Assembly (NCBI GenBank): GCA_038327195.1
Contig: JBBQKU010000002.1
Coordinates: 1 to 64,000, forward strand
Length of the DNA stretch: 64,000 nucleotides
Direction: 5' to 3'
DNA from: UBA4416 sp038327195
Lineage (GTDB): Bacteria; Bacteroidota; Bacteroidia; B-17B0; Aurantibacillaceae
Shown here: positions 36,065 to 45,696 of the stretch, piece after piece
Numbering within the stretch: position 1 is the stretch's first letter
Layout of the letters: every line of letters starts with the position of its first letter
The notes under the pieces: model-generated
Told to the model about the DNA's origin: nothing
Seen by the model: the letters and a program-made list of their open reading frames with translations, nothing else
Database searches by the model: none
Made by a program: the position numbers and the translations under genes

Positions 36065-37543
36065 TCAATCCTTTTTCTTTACCAGCAATAATCCAGTAAT
36101 AGTTACACCCGCATTTATTATTATTAATTCATTTCCAATTTGATAATCGCAATATGGTTTCACAATATAATTGGCAATGATGTAAGTTAATATTGGTGCA
36201 AGCACACAGATAATTGGAACTAATTTATCTTTCAAATTTAGTTTTGTAAATAATCCTATTGTAAATAATCCTAATAATGGGCCATAAGTATAGCCAGCTA
36301 ACATTAAAATGGTATCAATAATAGCGCGTTGATTTAAAATATCAAACACAATAATTACTAACCACATTATTACGGCAAAACCGATATGAATAAGTGTTCT
36401 ACGTTTTGATTTTTCTTTTTCAGATAATTTTTCATTTTTGTCGTACTCTAACATATCAATGTAAGTAGAGGTTGTGAGCGTTGTTAATACACTATCTGCA
36501 CTGCTAAATGTTGCAGCAGTTAATCCAATTATAAATATTAATCCGGCAAACATTCCTAAATTACCTAAGGCTAAATTTGGAAATACTTTGTCAGAAATAA
36601 TTTGACCAGTTTCTAAATTTGTTGGAATATCAATAGAGGCAAAAGCATAATATTGATAAAGTAAAACACCTAATGATAAAAAGAAAATATTGACAACAAC
36701 CATAACGATACTAAACCAAAAAATATTTTTTTGAGCTTCACCTAACGATTTACAACTTAAGTTTTTCTGCATCATATTTTGGTCTAAACCAGTCATAGCA
36801 ACCGCAATAAAAATTCCTCCAATAAATTCTTTGAAAAAGAAATTGGATTTATGCCAATCCCAAAAAAATGTTTCAGATAAATCGGATTTGTAGATATTAG
36901 TAATGGATTGCGTAAAGCTAATGTCCATTTTACTTATGATAACTCCAATCGATAATACAACTCCTAGCACTAAAAATAAGGATTGAAACGTATCTGTCCA
37001 CACTAATGTTTTAATGCCCCCTTTGTAAGTATAAGCTAGCATTAATATTAAAATAACAGAAACACTTAGCCAAAATGGAACATGAACACTTTGTATTCTA
37101 TCGAACACAAAAAATTGTATAACGCCTGCCGCTAAATATAATCTACCTGAAGCGCCTAAAATACGTGATAAAATAAAAAAGAAAGCTCCTGTTTTTTGAG
37201 TATGTTTTCCAAATCGATCCTGTAAATAAGTATAAATGGAAACCAAATTCATTTTGTAGTAAATTGGTAATAATATTTTTGAAATAATAAAATACCCTAC
37301 AAAATAGCCTAATACAAGTTGAAGGTAAGAAAAATGTGCAGTTCCAACTTTTCCAGGAACTGAAATATAGGTTACACCACTTAAGGAATCTCCAATCATA
37401 CCAAAAGCCACCGCATACCATGGCGACGAATGATTTCCTGAAAAGTAACTTTCAGCAGTTGAGTTTTTGGATGTTAAATAGGCAATTAGGAGTAATCCTC
37501 CAAAATATAAGCCTATGCAAGAAATAATGAGTATTGGCGACAT
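36065..37543 (-). CDS. Sodium:solute symporter (SSS) family transporter
   Basis: 492 residues with about 13 transmembrane segments, the SSS/SLC5 layout. Diagnostic stretches are YFSGNHSSPWYAVAFGMIGDSLSGVTYISVPG, RILGASGRLYLAAGVIQ, WTDTFQSLFLVLG, GLDQNMMQKNLSCKSLGEAQKN, the Na+-site LTAATFSSADSVLTTLTTSTYIDM and AGYTYGPLLGLFTIGLF. It couples sodium entry to uptake of a solute in the inner membrane. The substrate cannot be read from sequence. Monocistronic, divergent from the acyltransferase gene. Confidence 0.92.
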   Translation of the reverse strand: MSPILIISCIGLYFGGLLLIAYLTSKNSTAESYFSGNHSSPWYAVAFGMIGDSLSGVTYISVPGKVGTAHFSYLQLVLGYFVGYFIISKILLPIYYKMNLVSIYTYLQDRFGKHTQKTGAFFFILSRILGASGRLYLAAGVIQFFVFDRIQSVHVPFWLSVSVILILMLAYTYKGGIKTLVWTDTFQSLFLVLGVVLSIGVIISKMDISFTQSITNIYKSDLSETFFWDWHKSNFFFKEFIGGIFIAVAMTGLDQNMMQKNLSCKSLGEAQKNIFWFSIVMVVVNIFFLSLGVLLYQYYAFASIDIPTNLETGQIISDKVFPNLALGNLGMFAGLIFIIGLTAATFSSADSVLTTLTTSTYIDMLEYDKNEKLSEKEKSKRRTLIHIGFAVIMWLVIIVFDILNQRAIIDTILMLAGYTYGPLLGLFTIGLFTKLNLKDKLVPIICVLAPILTYIIANYIVKPYCDYQIGNELIIINAGVTITGLLLVKKKD

Positions 37544-37715
37544 ATTTTAAAGATAATGGGAAAGTAAACTGTTTTTGATTAAAAAAAATCATATTTTAAA
37601 TACCAAAACGTTAATATCTTTTTTTTAGCATTTCTTTTAATTTTTTGCCTTAAAAACGCTTATATATCAGGTGGATTTCTTAATAAAATGCTATCTTGTA
37701 GCCTTAATATTAATT

Positions 37716-38657
37716 ATGCAAGACATCATAGAAAAAATACCTCGCGAAGCCTTGTTGAAAGAATTAACAAGTGAGCGATTTGTTCGTAAAACAAATAATG
37801 GTGATAATGAAATTTACATTATTACGCATCACAATTCTCCTAATACCATGCAAGAAATTGGTCGTTTAAGAGAATTTACATTTAGGCATGCTGGCGGAGG
37901 AACTGGTTTGGCTATTGATATAGACGATTTTGACACTTGCTCGCATCCCTATAAACAATTATTAGTTTGGGATCCAATTGAAAAAGAAATAGTAGGCGCC
38001 TATCGTTATATTTTATGCAGAGATGCCGAATATGTAAACGGAAAAGTATTATTAGCAACTACCGAACTATTTGATTTTTCAGAAGAATTTTACAAAACCT
38101 ATTTACCTTACACGATTGAATTAGGTCGATCTTTTATTCAACCATTATATCAGCCATCCGAACAATTTAGAAAAGGATTATTTAGTTTGGATAATTTATG
38201 GGATGGTTTGGGTGCTATTGTTGTTGATAATCCCGATATGAAATATTATTATGGCAAAGTGACCATGTATACAGATTTTAATGTAACTGCTCGTGATTAT
38301 ATTTTATCATTCATGAAATATTATTTTCCTGATCCTCAAAAATTAGTAACTCCAATACACAGTGTAGAAATTAAAACGGATGTTTCTGAATTTTTATTAG
38401 AATTAAAAGATAAGTCTTATAAAGAAGGACATGCAATATTGAATAAGCATGTGAGAGCATTGGGCGAAAATATTCCTCCCATGGTAAATGCGTATAGTAA
38501 TTTATCAAGTACTATGTTATCATTTGGAACTGCAATTAATCCAACATTTGGTGGTGTAGAGGAAACTGGTATTTTGGTAACCATTAATGATATTTACAAA
38601 AGCAAATCTGATAGACATATTGAAACGTATATCAAAGAATTGAAAGAAAGAGTATAA
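37716..38657 (+). CDS. GNAT-fold N-acyltransferase (OlsB/hemolysin-like)
   Basis: 313 residues from ATG 37716; a GTG at 37671 extends the frame but adds a hydrophobic piece not expected in the family. The acyltransferase core shows MQEIGRLREFTFRHAGGGTGLAIDIDDFD, VWDPIEKEIVGAYRYILCRD and YTIELGRSFIQPLYQPS, the pattern of OlsB-type enzymes that N-acylate amino acids to make lyso-aminolipids (ornithine or glycine lipids). The usual second acyltransferase partner is not adjacent, so the product is inferred. The 136-bp gap to engB carries an imperfect inverted repeat. Confidence 0.7.
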   Translation: MQDIIEKIPREALLKELTSERFVRKTNNGDNEIYIITHHNSPNTMQEIGRLREFTFRHAGGGTGLAIDIDDFDTCSHPYKQLLVWDPIEKEIVGAYRYILCRDAEYVNGKVLLATTELFDFSEEFYKTYLPYTIELGRSFIQPLYQPSEQFRKGLFSLDNLWDGLGAIVVDNPDMKYYYGKVTMYTDFNVTARDYILSFMKYYFPDPQKLVTPIHSVEIKTDVSEFLLELKDKSYKEGHAILNKHVRALGENIPPMVNAYSNLSSTMLSFGTAINPTFGGVEETGILVTINDIYKSKSDRHIETYIKELKERV

Positions 38658-38684
38658 ATAGACCAAAGAGATAATAGAGACTAT

Positions 38685-38781
38685 TAGACTTAAAGGACAA
38701 AAAACTAAATTGAAAAATTAATATAATCATTTAAAAATACACAAGTCTAGAATCCCTTAAGTCAAATTGTCTTTTAGGTCT
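38685..38781. repeat. Imperfect inverted repeat between the acyltransferase gene and engB
   Basis: The block around 38688 (GACTTAAAGGACAAAA) pairs imperfectly with 38768-38781 (TTGTCTTTTAGGTC) and also resembles CCCTTAAGTC near 38755. A folded transcript would place the hairpin just before the engB start. It resembles the intercistronic elements at 11601 and 55131. Confidence 0.45.
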
Positions 38782-38793
38782 TGTATTAAAAAT

Positions 38794-39441
38794 ATGGAAA
38801 TTAAAAGTGCAAAGTTTTTAAAAAGCAGTTCAGATAATAAAGGGTGCCCTGCTCCAGATAAGCCTGAGTTTGCTTTTATTGGCCGCAGTAATGTTGGTAA
38901 ATCATCATTAATTAATATGTTGGTTAATCAAAAAGATTTAGCGAAAACCTCTTCTAAGCCTGGTAAAACGCAACTTATTAATCATTTTACCATCAATGAT
39001 AATTGGTATTTGGTTGATTTACCTGGTTATGGCTATGCAAAAACAAGTAAAACAAATCTTGATAAATTTGAAGAGTTAATTAGTAATTATATTACTAAAC
39101 GTAAAAATTTAATTTCTGTTATTATTTTAATTGATAGCCGATTAGAATTGCAAAAGATTGATGGTGAGTTTATGGATTGGTGTACTCAACACGAGATACC
39201 GTTTGCCCTTGCTTTTACAAAAGTTGATAAGCTAGGTAAAAATGAATGGGCAAGTAATTTTATGAAATATAAAAAACGCCTAACTGATTATTGGGGTGAG
39301 TTGCCAGATATTTTTGTAACAAGTGCCGAAAAAAAACAGGGTAAAGATGATATATTAAATTATATCGAAGAAAACTTACAATATTTTGTCCCACCTCCTA
39401 AAGGAGCTAAATTTGATGATGATGACGAAGATAGTATCTGA
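38794..39441 (+). CDS. engB: Ribosome biogenesis GTP-binding protein EngB (YihA/YsxC)
   Basis: 215 residues from ATG 38794 (MEIKSAKFLKSS); nine extra codons upstream begin with TTG and are unlikely. The G1 motif GRSNVGKSSLIN, G2/switch KTSSKPGKTQLINHF, G3 DLPGYGYAKT, G4 TKVDK and G5 TSAEKKQG are all present. EngB is an essential GTPase in 50S subunit assembly. The C-terminal acidic tail (KFDDDDEDSI) overlaps the next gene by 26 bp. Confidence 0.95.
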   Translation: MEIKSAKFLKSSSDNKGCPAPDKPEFAFIGRSNVGKSSLINMLVNQKDLAKTSSKPGKTQLINHFTINDNWYLVDLPGYGYAKTSKTNLDKFEELISNYITKRKNLISVIILIDSRLELQKIDGEFMDWCTQHEIPFALAFTKVDKLGKNEWASNFMKYKKRLTDYWGELPDIFVTSAEKKQGKDDILNYIEENLQYFVPPPKGAKFDDDDEDSI

Positions 39442-39790
39442 TTGGCAACAATTACAAAATAAATTAAAAGAGCGTTTTGAAACAGAAATGGACCATGACG
39501 CTATTTTATTTATGATTGGTTTACAAGAATTGGATAAACCATATCGCACATATAAAAAAGATGAAAAATTAGAAGTTATGCATATTGGTGTTTGTACGGT
39601 ATTATCACCTTATGGCTTTTATGAATACAAAGGACGAGATGACGAAGATTGGCCACACTGGGAAGTGAAAGAACAGTTGCCACACTTAGATGCTAAACAA
39701 CAGAACCGATTAATGAATGACGCACTAATAGAATATTTTAAACGCACTGGTTTTTTAGATGAAGAAATTGAACCAAACCAAATTAATTAA
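39416..39790 (+). CDS. Conserved hypothetical protein overlapping engB
   Basis: 124 residues from the first of three consecutive in-frame ATGs (39416, 39419, 39422). A strong AAAGGAG ribosome-binding site at 39401-39407, within engB, favours 39416. The sequence (SDWQQLQNKLKERFETEMDHDAILFMIGLQEL, VCTVLSPYGFYEYKGRDDEDWPHWE, KQQNRLMNDALIEYFKRTG) is helical and acidic, with no signal or membrane segment. It looks like a small cytoplasmic protein conserved next to engB in Bacteroidota, to my recollection. Function unknown. Confidence 0.75.
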   Translation: MMMTKIVSDWQQLQNKLKERFETEMDHDAILFMIGLQELDKPYRTYKKDEKLEVMHIGVCTVLSPYGFYEYKGRDDEDWPHWEVKEQLPHLDAKQQNRLMNDALIEYFKRTGFLDEEIEPNQIN

Positions 39791-39825
39791 TTTTTTACAC
39801 AAATAAATTTTCAAAAACATCAATT

Positions 39826-42717
39826 ATGAAAAAAATCTTATCATCGGTAATATTAATTTCAGCATTTCTAAATGCAAATGCTCAAACTACCAAAAAGCCT
39901 GTAGTAAGGCCGATTTCTGTAACTGGAATTAGTCCGACATCGACAGTAGTATCAGTCCCTAAATTATTAGAAACAGTAAATAAGGTCGGAAATGAAATTG
40001 TGATTCCTTATAAAAAATTTGTATTACCAAATGGATTAATCATTGTTGTTCATGAAGATCATAGTGATCCAATAGCTTATGTAGATGTAACTTACCATGT
40101 TGGTTCAAATAGAGAGCAACAAGGTCGTTCGGGATTCGCGCATTTTTTTGAACATATGATGTTTCAAGGTTCTAAGCATGTAGCAGATGAGCAACATTTT
40201 AAAATTATTACAGAAGCAGGTGGAACATTAAATGGTTCAACAAATTCTGATCGTACAAATTATTTTGAAACTGTGCCATCTAATCAAATGGAAAAAATGT
40301 TATGGTTAGAGGCTGATAGAATGGGATTTTTATTAGACTCAGTTACTCAAAAGAAATTTGAAGTACAACGAGCTACTGTAAAAAATGAGCGAGGACAAAA
40401 TTATGATAATCGTCCATATGGATTAGTTGGCGAAAAAACAGGTGAAGCTTTATTTCCAAAAGGACATCCGTATTCATGGACTACTATTGGATATATTGAA
40501 GATTTAAATAGAGTGGATGTAAATGATTTAAAACGTTTTTATATGCGTTGGTATGGACCAAATAATGCTGTCCTTACGGTTGCAGGTGATGTAAATACGA
40601 ATGAAGTTATTAAGTTAGCTGAAAAATATTTTGGATCTATACCTCGTGGGCCAGAAGTTAAGAACATGATGAAACAAGCCGCAACATTAACTGAAAATCG
40701 TTATATTTCTTATGTTGATAATGTTCGTTTTCCAATGTATAAAGTAACTTATCCTACAGTTCCATCAATGGACAAGGATGAGGCCGCATTGGATGTTTTA
40801 GGAGAGGTTTTATCATCTTCAAAAAGTTCACCATTTTATAATGCATTTATTAAATCTCAAAAAGCAGTTTCTGCAAATGCATATAATTATAGCCGCGAAT
40901 TAGCTGGTCAATTTGAAATTTTAGTAAGAGCAAATGCAGGCTCTAATTTGGCAGATATTGAAAAACTTTTAAATGAAACATTATTAAATTGGGAAAAAAC
41001 AGGTGTTACGGATGATGATATCAAAAAATACAAAGCTTCTTATCAAAGTAATTTATACAATACATTAGCAACCGTTCAAGGAAAAGGTTCTCAGTTAGCA
41101 GCAAATCAAACCTATGCAAATAATCCAAATTATTTAAAAACAGAATTAGCAAATAATTTGAAAGTTACAAAAGCTGATGTAATGAGAGTTTATAATACTT
41201 ACATCAAAAATAAATTTGCCGTTATATTAAGTTGTGTTCCAAAAGGAATTACACCTCAAACTGCTAAAGCTGATACATGGAAAATGTATGAGAGAACAAT
41301 TGAAAGTGAAAGTGCTGAGTATAAAAATTTATCTTATACTGAACCAAAGGATATGTTTGATAGAAATTTAGTTCCTGTTGCTCAACCTTCAAAATTAGTA
41401 CCTGTTCCAAATTATTGGACTTCGAATTTAACTAATGGAATAAAAGCAATTGGCATTTCAAGTAATGATATTCCAAAAGTAAACATTCAATTTAGTATGC
41501 CTTTAGGTCACCGTTTTGAAGCTATCAATAAAGCTGGAACGGCAAGCATGTTAGCCTCTATTTTAGGAGAGTCTACAAAAAAGCATAGTGCTGAAGAAAT
41601 TGGAAATATATTAGAGCGCTTAGGAAGTGAAGTTTCATTTTCCGCTAACGATAATGAAATTTCAATGATAATATCTTCTTTAAAACAAAATTTAGATTCA
41701 ACTCTAAAGATTGCAGAAGAAATGTTATTAATGCCAAAATTTGATCAAGAAGATTTTGATTTAGTTAAAAAAGAGCAACTTGATGGTATTGTAAATCAAT
41801 CTACTCAAGCTACTTCTATTGCTAATAATGTGTATTCAAAATTATTGTACGGTAATAATTATACGTTATCGCTGCCTATTAGCGGAACAACTGAAAGTGC
41901 ATCATCAATTACTTTAGACGATTTAATAAATTATTATGCAAAATTCTCTGGTTTTAATTCCGTTTTAGCAATCAGTGGTGATATCGACCAAGCGTCTGCC
42001 ATTAAAAAATTAGCATTTTTAAATAAGTTACCTTCTGTAAATATGATGCCAGTTGCAAAATACCGTTTGCCTGAAGTTGACAAGACTCGTATGTATTTTG
42101 TTGACAAAAAAGGAGCTCCACAATCTGAAATTAGAGTTGGTTATTTATCATTAGCTTATGATGCTACTGAAGATTATTTTAAATCAACAATTATGAATTA
42201 TTCATTTGCAGGAGCATTCAACAGTCGTATCAATACAATTTTGCGAGAAGTAAAAGGGTTTACATACGGAGCACGTGGAGGCTTTAGTGGTGGAAAATTT
42301 GTTGGCCCTTATACAGTTAGCGCGGGAGTAAGAGCTAATGCGACAGATAGTTCAATTGTAATTATTATGGATGAATTAAACAAATATAGTTCAAGAGGTA
42401 TAAATCCAGATGAATTAGAATTTACTAAAAATGCTATGGCACAAGCTGATGCATTGAAGTACGAATCACCATTCCAAAAATTGAGCTTTGTAAAACGTAT
42501 CATTGATTTTAATTTAGAAAAAACATTTGTAGCGCAACAAGGTGAAATTATTAAAGCTATTTCTAAACCAGAAATTGACCAATTAGCTAAAAAACAGTTA
42601 CCATTTGAAAAGATGATCATACTCGTTGTTGGTGATAAAGCTTCTAATTTCGAAAAATTATCAAAACTTGGTTATGAAATGATTGAGTTGGATATAAATG
42701 GAAATGTTGTAAAATAA
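39826..42717 (+). CDS. Periplasmic M16-family (pitrilysin-like) zinc protease, two-domain
   Basis: 963 residues, the double-domain size. A signal peptide (about 1-20, ending LNANAQTTK) is followed by an N-terminal M16 domain with the inverted zinc motif HFFEH (His106, Glu109, His110) and the downstream ligand region KNERGQNYDNRPYG. M16_C domains and a second, catalytically silent M16 half lie from about 530 to 960 (GTASMLASILGESTKKHSAEEIG lacks HxxEH). It degrades peptides in the periplasm, by family knowledge. It is a single-gene unit closed by the hairpin at 42740-42780. Confidence 0.93.
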   Translation: MKKILSSVILISAFLNANAQTTKKPVVRPISVTGISPTSTVVSVPKLLETVNKVGNEIVIPYKKFVLPNGLIIVVHEDHSDPIAYVDVTYHVGSNREQQGRSGFAHFFEHMMFQGSKHVADEQHFKIITEAGGTLNGSTNSDRTNYFETVPSNQMEKMLWLEADRMGFLLDSVTQKKFEVQRATVKNERGQNYDNRPYGLVGEKTGEALFPKGHPYSWTTIGYIEDLNRVDVNDLKRFYMRWYGPNNAVLTVAGDVNTNEVIKLAEKYFGSIPRGPEVKNMMKQAATLTENRYISYVDNVRFPMYKVTYPTVPSMDKDEAALDVLGEVLSSSKSSPFYNAFIKSQKAVSANAYNYSRELAGQFEILVRANAGSNLADIEKLLNETLLNWEKTGVTDDDIKKYKASYQSNLYNTLATVQGKGSQLAANQTYANNPNYLKTELANNLKVTKADVMRVYNTYIKNKFAVILSCVPKGITPQTAKADTWKMYERTIESESAEYKNLSYTEPKDMFDRNLVPVAQPSKLVPVPNYWTSNLTNGIKAIGISSNDIPKVNIQFSMPLGHRFEAINKAGTASMLASILGESTKKHSAEEIGNILERLGSEVSFSANDNEISMIISSLKQNLDSTLKIAEEMLLMPKFDQEDFDLVKKEQLDGIVNQSTQATSIANNVYSKLLYGNNYTLSLPISGTTESASSITLDDLINYYAKFSGFNSVLAISGDIDQASAIKKLAFLNKLPSVNMMPVAKYRLPEVDKTRMYFVDKKGAPQSEIRVGYLSLAYDATEDYFKSTIMNYSFAGAFNSRINTILREVKGFTYGARGGFSGGKFVGPYTVSAGVRANATDSSIVIIMDELNKYSSRGINPDELEFTKNAMAQADALKYESPFQKLSFVKRIIDFNLEKTFVAQQGEIIKAISKPEIDQLAKKQLPFEKMIILVVGDKASNFEKLSKLGYEMIELDINGNVVK

Positions 42718-42739
42718 AATAAATTTTAAAACAATTTTT

Positions 42740-42780
42740 AAGGTTGAAGGTTTATAATTAATAAATAAACTTTCAACCTT
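42740..42780 (+). terminator. Intrinsic terminator after the M16 protease gene
   Basis: A 16-bp stem: AAGGTTGAAGGTTTAT at 42740-42755 pairs with 42765-42780, one position being a G-U wobble, with a 9-nt loop. T-rich sequence follows. It separates the M16 gene from bshA. Confidence 0.8.
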
Positions 42781-42802
42781 TTAAGTTTTTAAAACACGCA
42801 AA

Positions 42803-43921
42803 ATGAATATAGGAATTGTATGTTATCCAACCTTTGGAGGAAGTGGAGTTGTGGCAACAGAATTAGGAATAGCACTTGCTCAAAAAGGGCATAAAGTCCA
42901 TTTTATTACTTACTCTCAGCCTTTTAGATTGAATCAATTTAGTGATAATTTATTTTATCATGAAGTAAGTGTGAATGATTATCCGTTATTTGAATTTCAA
43001 CCTTATGAAAGTGTTTTAGCAAGCAAGATTGTTGATGTAGCAATTTACGAACGATTAGATGTGTTACACGTGCATTATGCAATTCCACATGCTTCCGTTG
43101 CATTTATGGCGCAACAAATTTTAAAATCTCGTAAAATAAATTTACCATATATTACAACATTGCATGGAACTGATATTACTTTGGTTGGTCAAGATCCATC
43201 TTTTGAACCAGTTATTTTCTTTTCATTAAATAACAGTAATGCAATCACTTCTGTTTCAGAAAGCTTAAGAAAAGATACGTTAAAGACATTTAAAATTGCT
43301 AATAAAATTGCGGTTATCCCTAATTTTATAAAAATTGATGAATACCAAACTATACAAGGAGTTTGTCACCGAAATAAATACGCCAAACCTAATGAAAAAA
43401 TTTTAATACATGTGTCAAACTTTAGAAAAGTAAAACGGGTTGATGATGTATTACGTATTTTCGATATTGTTAGAAAAACAATTCCTTGTAAACTTATTTT
43501 AGTTGGTGATGGTCCTGAAAGACCTGCGATTGATAAATTATGTAGAGAATTAAATACCTGTAGCGATATTATTTCAGTAGGAATGATTGCTAATCCAAAA
43601 GAGATACTTGCAGTTGGTGATGTTTTTATATTGCCTTCAGAAACAGAAAGTTTTGGATTAGCTGCATTAGAAGCTATGGCAATGAAAATGCCTGTTATTT
43701 CAAGTAATACAGGAGGAATACCCGAATTAAATATTCATGGTAAAACAGGTTACTTAAGTAATGTTGGTGATTACGAAGATATGGCAAAGAATACAATTGC
43801 TTTATTGTCAAACGAAGAAACTTTTCAGCAATTTAGAATGAATGCATTTGAGCAAGCTAAAAAGTTTGACATAGAAGTAATATTACCGATGTATGAAAAA
43901 GTGTACGAAAGTTTGTTGTAA
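42803..43921 (+). CDS. bshA: N-acetyl-alpha-D-glucosaminyl L-malate synthase BshA
   Basis: 372 residues, GT4 (GT-B) fold. The N-terminus MNIGIVCYPTFGGSGVVATELGIALAQKGH, the TLHGTDITLVGQD stretch, HVSNFRKVKRVDD and the nucleotide-sugar EX7E region PSETESFGLAALEAMAMKMPVISSNTGGIPE are characteristic of BshA. It transfers GlcNAc from UDP-GlcNAc to L-malate, the first step of bacillithiol synthesis, so this organism probably uses bacillithiol as its low-molecular-weight thiol. bshB and bshC are not in the window. It ends 6 bp before a convergent WbqC gene. Confidence 0.93.
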   Translation: MNIGIVCYPTFGGSGVVATELGIALAQKGHKVHFITYSQPFRLNQFSDNLFYHEVSVNDYPLFEFQPYESVLASKIVDVAIYERLDVLHVHYAIPHASVAFMAQQILKSRKINLPYITTLHGTDITLVGQDPSFEPVIFFSLNNSNAITSVSESLRKDTLKTFKIANKIAVIPNFIKIDEYQTIQGVCHRNKYAKPNEKILIHVSNFRKVKRVDDVLRIFDIVRKTIPCKLILVGDGPERPAIDKLCRELNTCSDIISVGMIANPKEILAVGDVFILPSETESFGLAALEAMAMKMPVISSNTGGIPELNIHGKTGYLSNVGDYEDMAKNTIALLSNEETFQQFRMNAFEQAKKFDIEVILPMYEKVYESLL

Positions 43922-43927
43922 TGTTAA

Positions 43928-44530
43928 TTAGAGTTTTTTAATTTCTAATCCAATATTAAACAAGGCATCTATACAACTCAGATTTTCTTTAAATCCATTT
44001 TTATCTGAAAATACTTGATAATAGGGTGTTGATTCAATTTTAATTTCAGTTTGTTTTAAATCACTGATTAACCTTAAGTCTTTTGCATCAGAAGGTTTTA
44101 TTTGAAATTCCTCAGAGAATAGAATTGTTTTTTGTACTCTTAATATTTTTAAAATCGTTTCTAGTAATTGTAAATTGTATTCAAATAAATACTCGAATTT
44201 GTTTTCGTAAAAGGGTTTAAATTCTTGTTCAAAAAAATCAAAATAAGGTGAGTTTTTATAAGCACTAACTAATGTGCGCCAATGTTGTTGTTGCCAATTT
44301 TCGGTATACGATATTTTTTTTTCAGAAATTAGTTCTTTATTATTTTGCTTAATTAATGGAATACTTAATGATATTAAACCATTTGCACTTACAATATCAC
44401 AACGGTTGCGATAAGTTTGTTTTATAAAGTTTTCGTTTTTTTCTATGATGATTTTATCATTATGCAGAATCTGTTTTAAATAAAAAACAGAAGGTAAATA
44501 AGCTGTGGAAAGTAAAATTGGTTGACTCAT
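43928..44530 (-). CDS. WbqC-family protein
   Basis: 200 residues, matching WbqC: LSTAYLPSVFYLKQILHNDKIII, the NFIKQTYRNRCDI core, LISLSIPLIKQN and WQQQHWRTLVSAYKNSPYFDFFEQEF. The family is found in polysaccharide loci but its biochemical role is not established. It starts directly beside the stop of lepB with no gap, so it is translated from the lepB mRNA. This lepB-wbqC pairing is common in Bacteroidota. Confidence 0.88.
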   Translation of the reverse strand: MSQPILLSTAYLPSVFYLKQILHNDKIIIEKNENFIKQTYRNRCDIVSANGLISLSIPLIKQNNKELISEKKISYTENWQQQHWRTLVSAYKNSPYFDFFEQEFKPFYENKFEYLFEYNLQLLETILKILRVQKTILFSEEFQIKPSDAKDLRLISDLKQTEIKIESTPYYQVFSDKNGFKENLSCIDALFNIGLEIKKL

Positions 44531-45571
44531 TTATTTTATGGAACTAAAAATTCTACCCCATCTAATTCCACTTCCAAACATTTTATCTATAGAAAAAACA
44601 ATGCGTGTAGCTTTTCCTATGATATGGTCTTCGGGCACAAAACCCCAATGACGGCTATCTTGTGAATTATGTCTATTATCACCCATCATATAATAATAGT
44701 TTTGTTTTATCACATAGGTAGTACAAGCTTTTTCGTTAATATAAATACTATCATTCTTAAATTCTAAATGATTGTTTTCGTAATTGGAAATAATGCGTTC
44801 GTAAATACATAAATTAGTTGAATCTAATAAAATTGTATCGCCCTTTTGAGGGATTTTTAAAGCACCATAATTATCTACATTCCATTTATAGTTTTGATTA
44901 AATGGAAAAACAAATTCATCCCACATATTTTTTTGTTCCTTGTTTTTTTCAATTATTGAAATAAAGGTTTTACTTTTTAATGTATCAAAAAGGTTATTAG
45001 TTAACGTAAATGAATAATCATTGTTTTCTGATATTCTGCCACCTTCAAACAATTGATATTTGGCTATAAATATTGAGTCTAATGATATATCGGATTTTAA
45101 ATGGTAGTTGAATTGTAACGACTCAGGATCTTCAGTGGCTTTGTTATTAATGTAAATTACGCCATCAATAATTTTTATACTATCTCCAGATATTCCAACA
45201 CAACGTTTTACAAAATACGTTCGATGGTCAACTGGAAAATCAGTATCTTGAGGATAATTAAAAACAACAACATCATTTCTTTCAACATCCGGACTTCCAA
45301 ACAACCTCATATAGGGAAGTGTAATTAAATCTGAATATAATTTTTGATTAATAAACGGAATACTTAATATCGTTTTTGGTAATCTTGGACCGTAAGAAAG
45401 CTTATTGATAAACATAAAATCACCAGTTAATAAACTTTTTTCCATTGAAGGTGAGTTTACGGGAGAAATTTCAAATAAAAATGTTCGTATAAATAATACA
45501 CAGCAAAAAGAAATTGTAATAGCCTTCAGCCATTCTAATAATGTTTTATATTTTGGTAATATGTTTTTCAA
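44531..45571 (-). CDS. lepB: Signal peptidase I
   Basis: 346 residues, longer than the minimal enzyme because of a large insertion (about 150-270) that is usual in Bacteroidota. An N-terminal membrane segment (about 16-33) is followed by the catalytic serine Ser42 in NSPSMEKSLL, the general-base lysine in FVKRCVGISGD and the conserved MMGDNRHNSQDSRHWGFVPEDHIIGKA. It cleaves signal peptides of exported proteins at the outer face of the inner membrane. It is first in the lepB-wbqC unit. Confidence 0.95.
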   Translation of the reverse strand: MKNILPKYKTLLEWLKAITISFCCVLFIRTFLFEISPVNSPSMEKSLLTGDFMFINKLSYGPRLPKTILSIPFINQKLYSDLITLPYMRLFGSPDVERNDVVVFNYPQDTDFPVDHRTYFVKRCVGISGDSIKIIDGVIYINNKATEDPESLQFNYHLKSDISLDSIFIAKYQLFEGGRISENNDYSFTLTNNLFDTLKSKTFISIIEKNKEQKNMWDEFVFPFNQNYKWNVDNYGALKIPQKGDTILLDSTNLCIYERIISNYENNHLEFKNDSIYINEKACTTYVIKQNYYYMMGDNRHNSQDSRHWGFVPEDHIIGKATRIVFSIDKMFGSGIRWGRIFSSIK

Positions 45572-45611
45572 AGGATAATTCTTAGTTCATAAAGATATTA
45601 TAATTTAAATA

Positions 45612-45643
45612 AAAAAATCCCCTCATTTCTGAGAGGATTTTTT
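45612..45643 (-). terminator. Intrinsic terminator upstream of lepB
   Basis: AAAAAATCC-C-CTCA and TGAG-A-GGATTTTTT form a 13-bp stem with one mismatch and a TTTC loop. On the minus strand it follows the stop of the 45697 gene. Confidence 0.8.
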
Positions 45644-45696
45644 GAGCAATTTAAAAAAGTTTAACCCTTAATTATTCCCTAATAATTGCTTTACTA

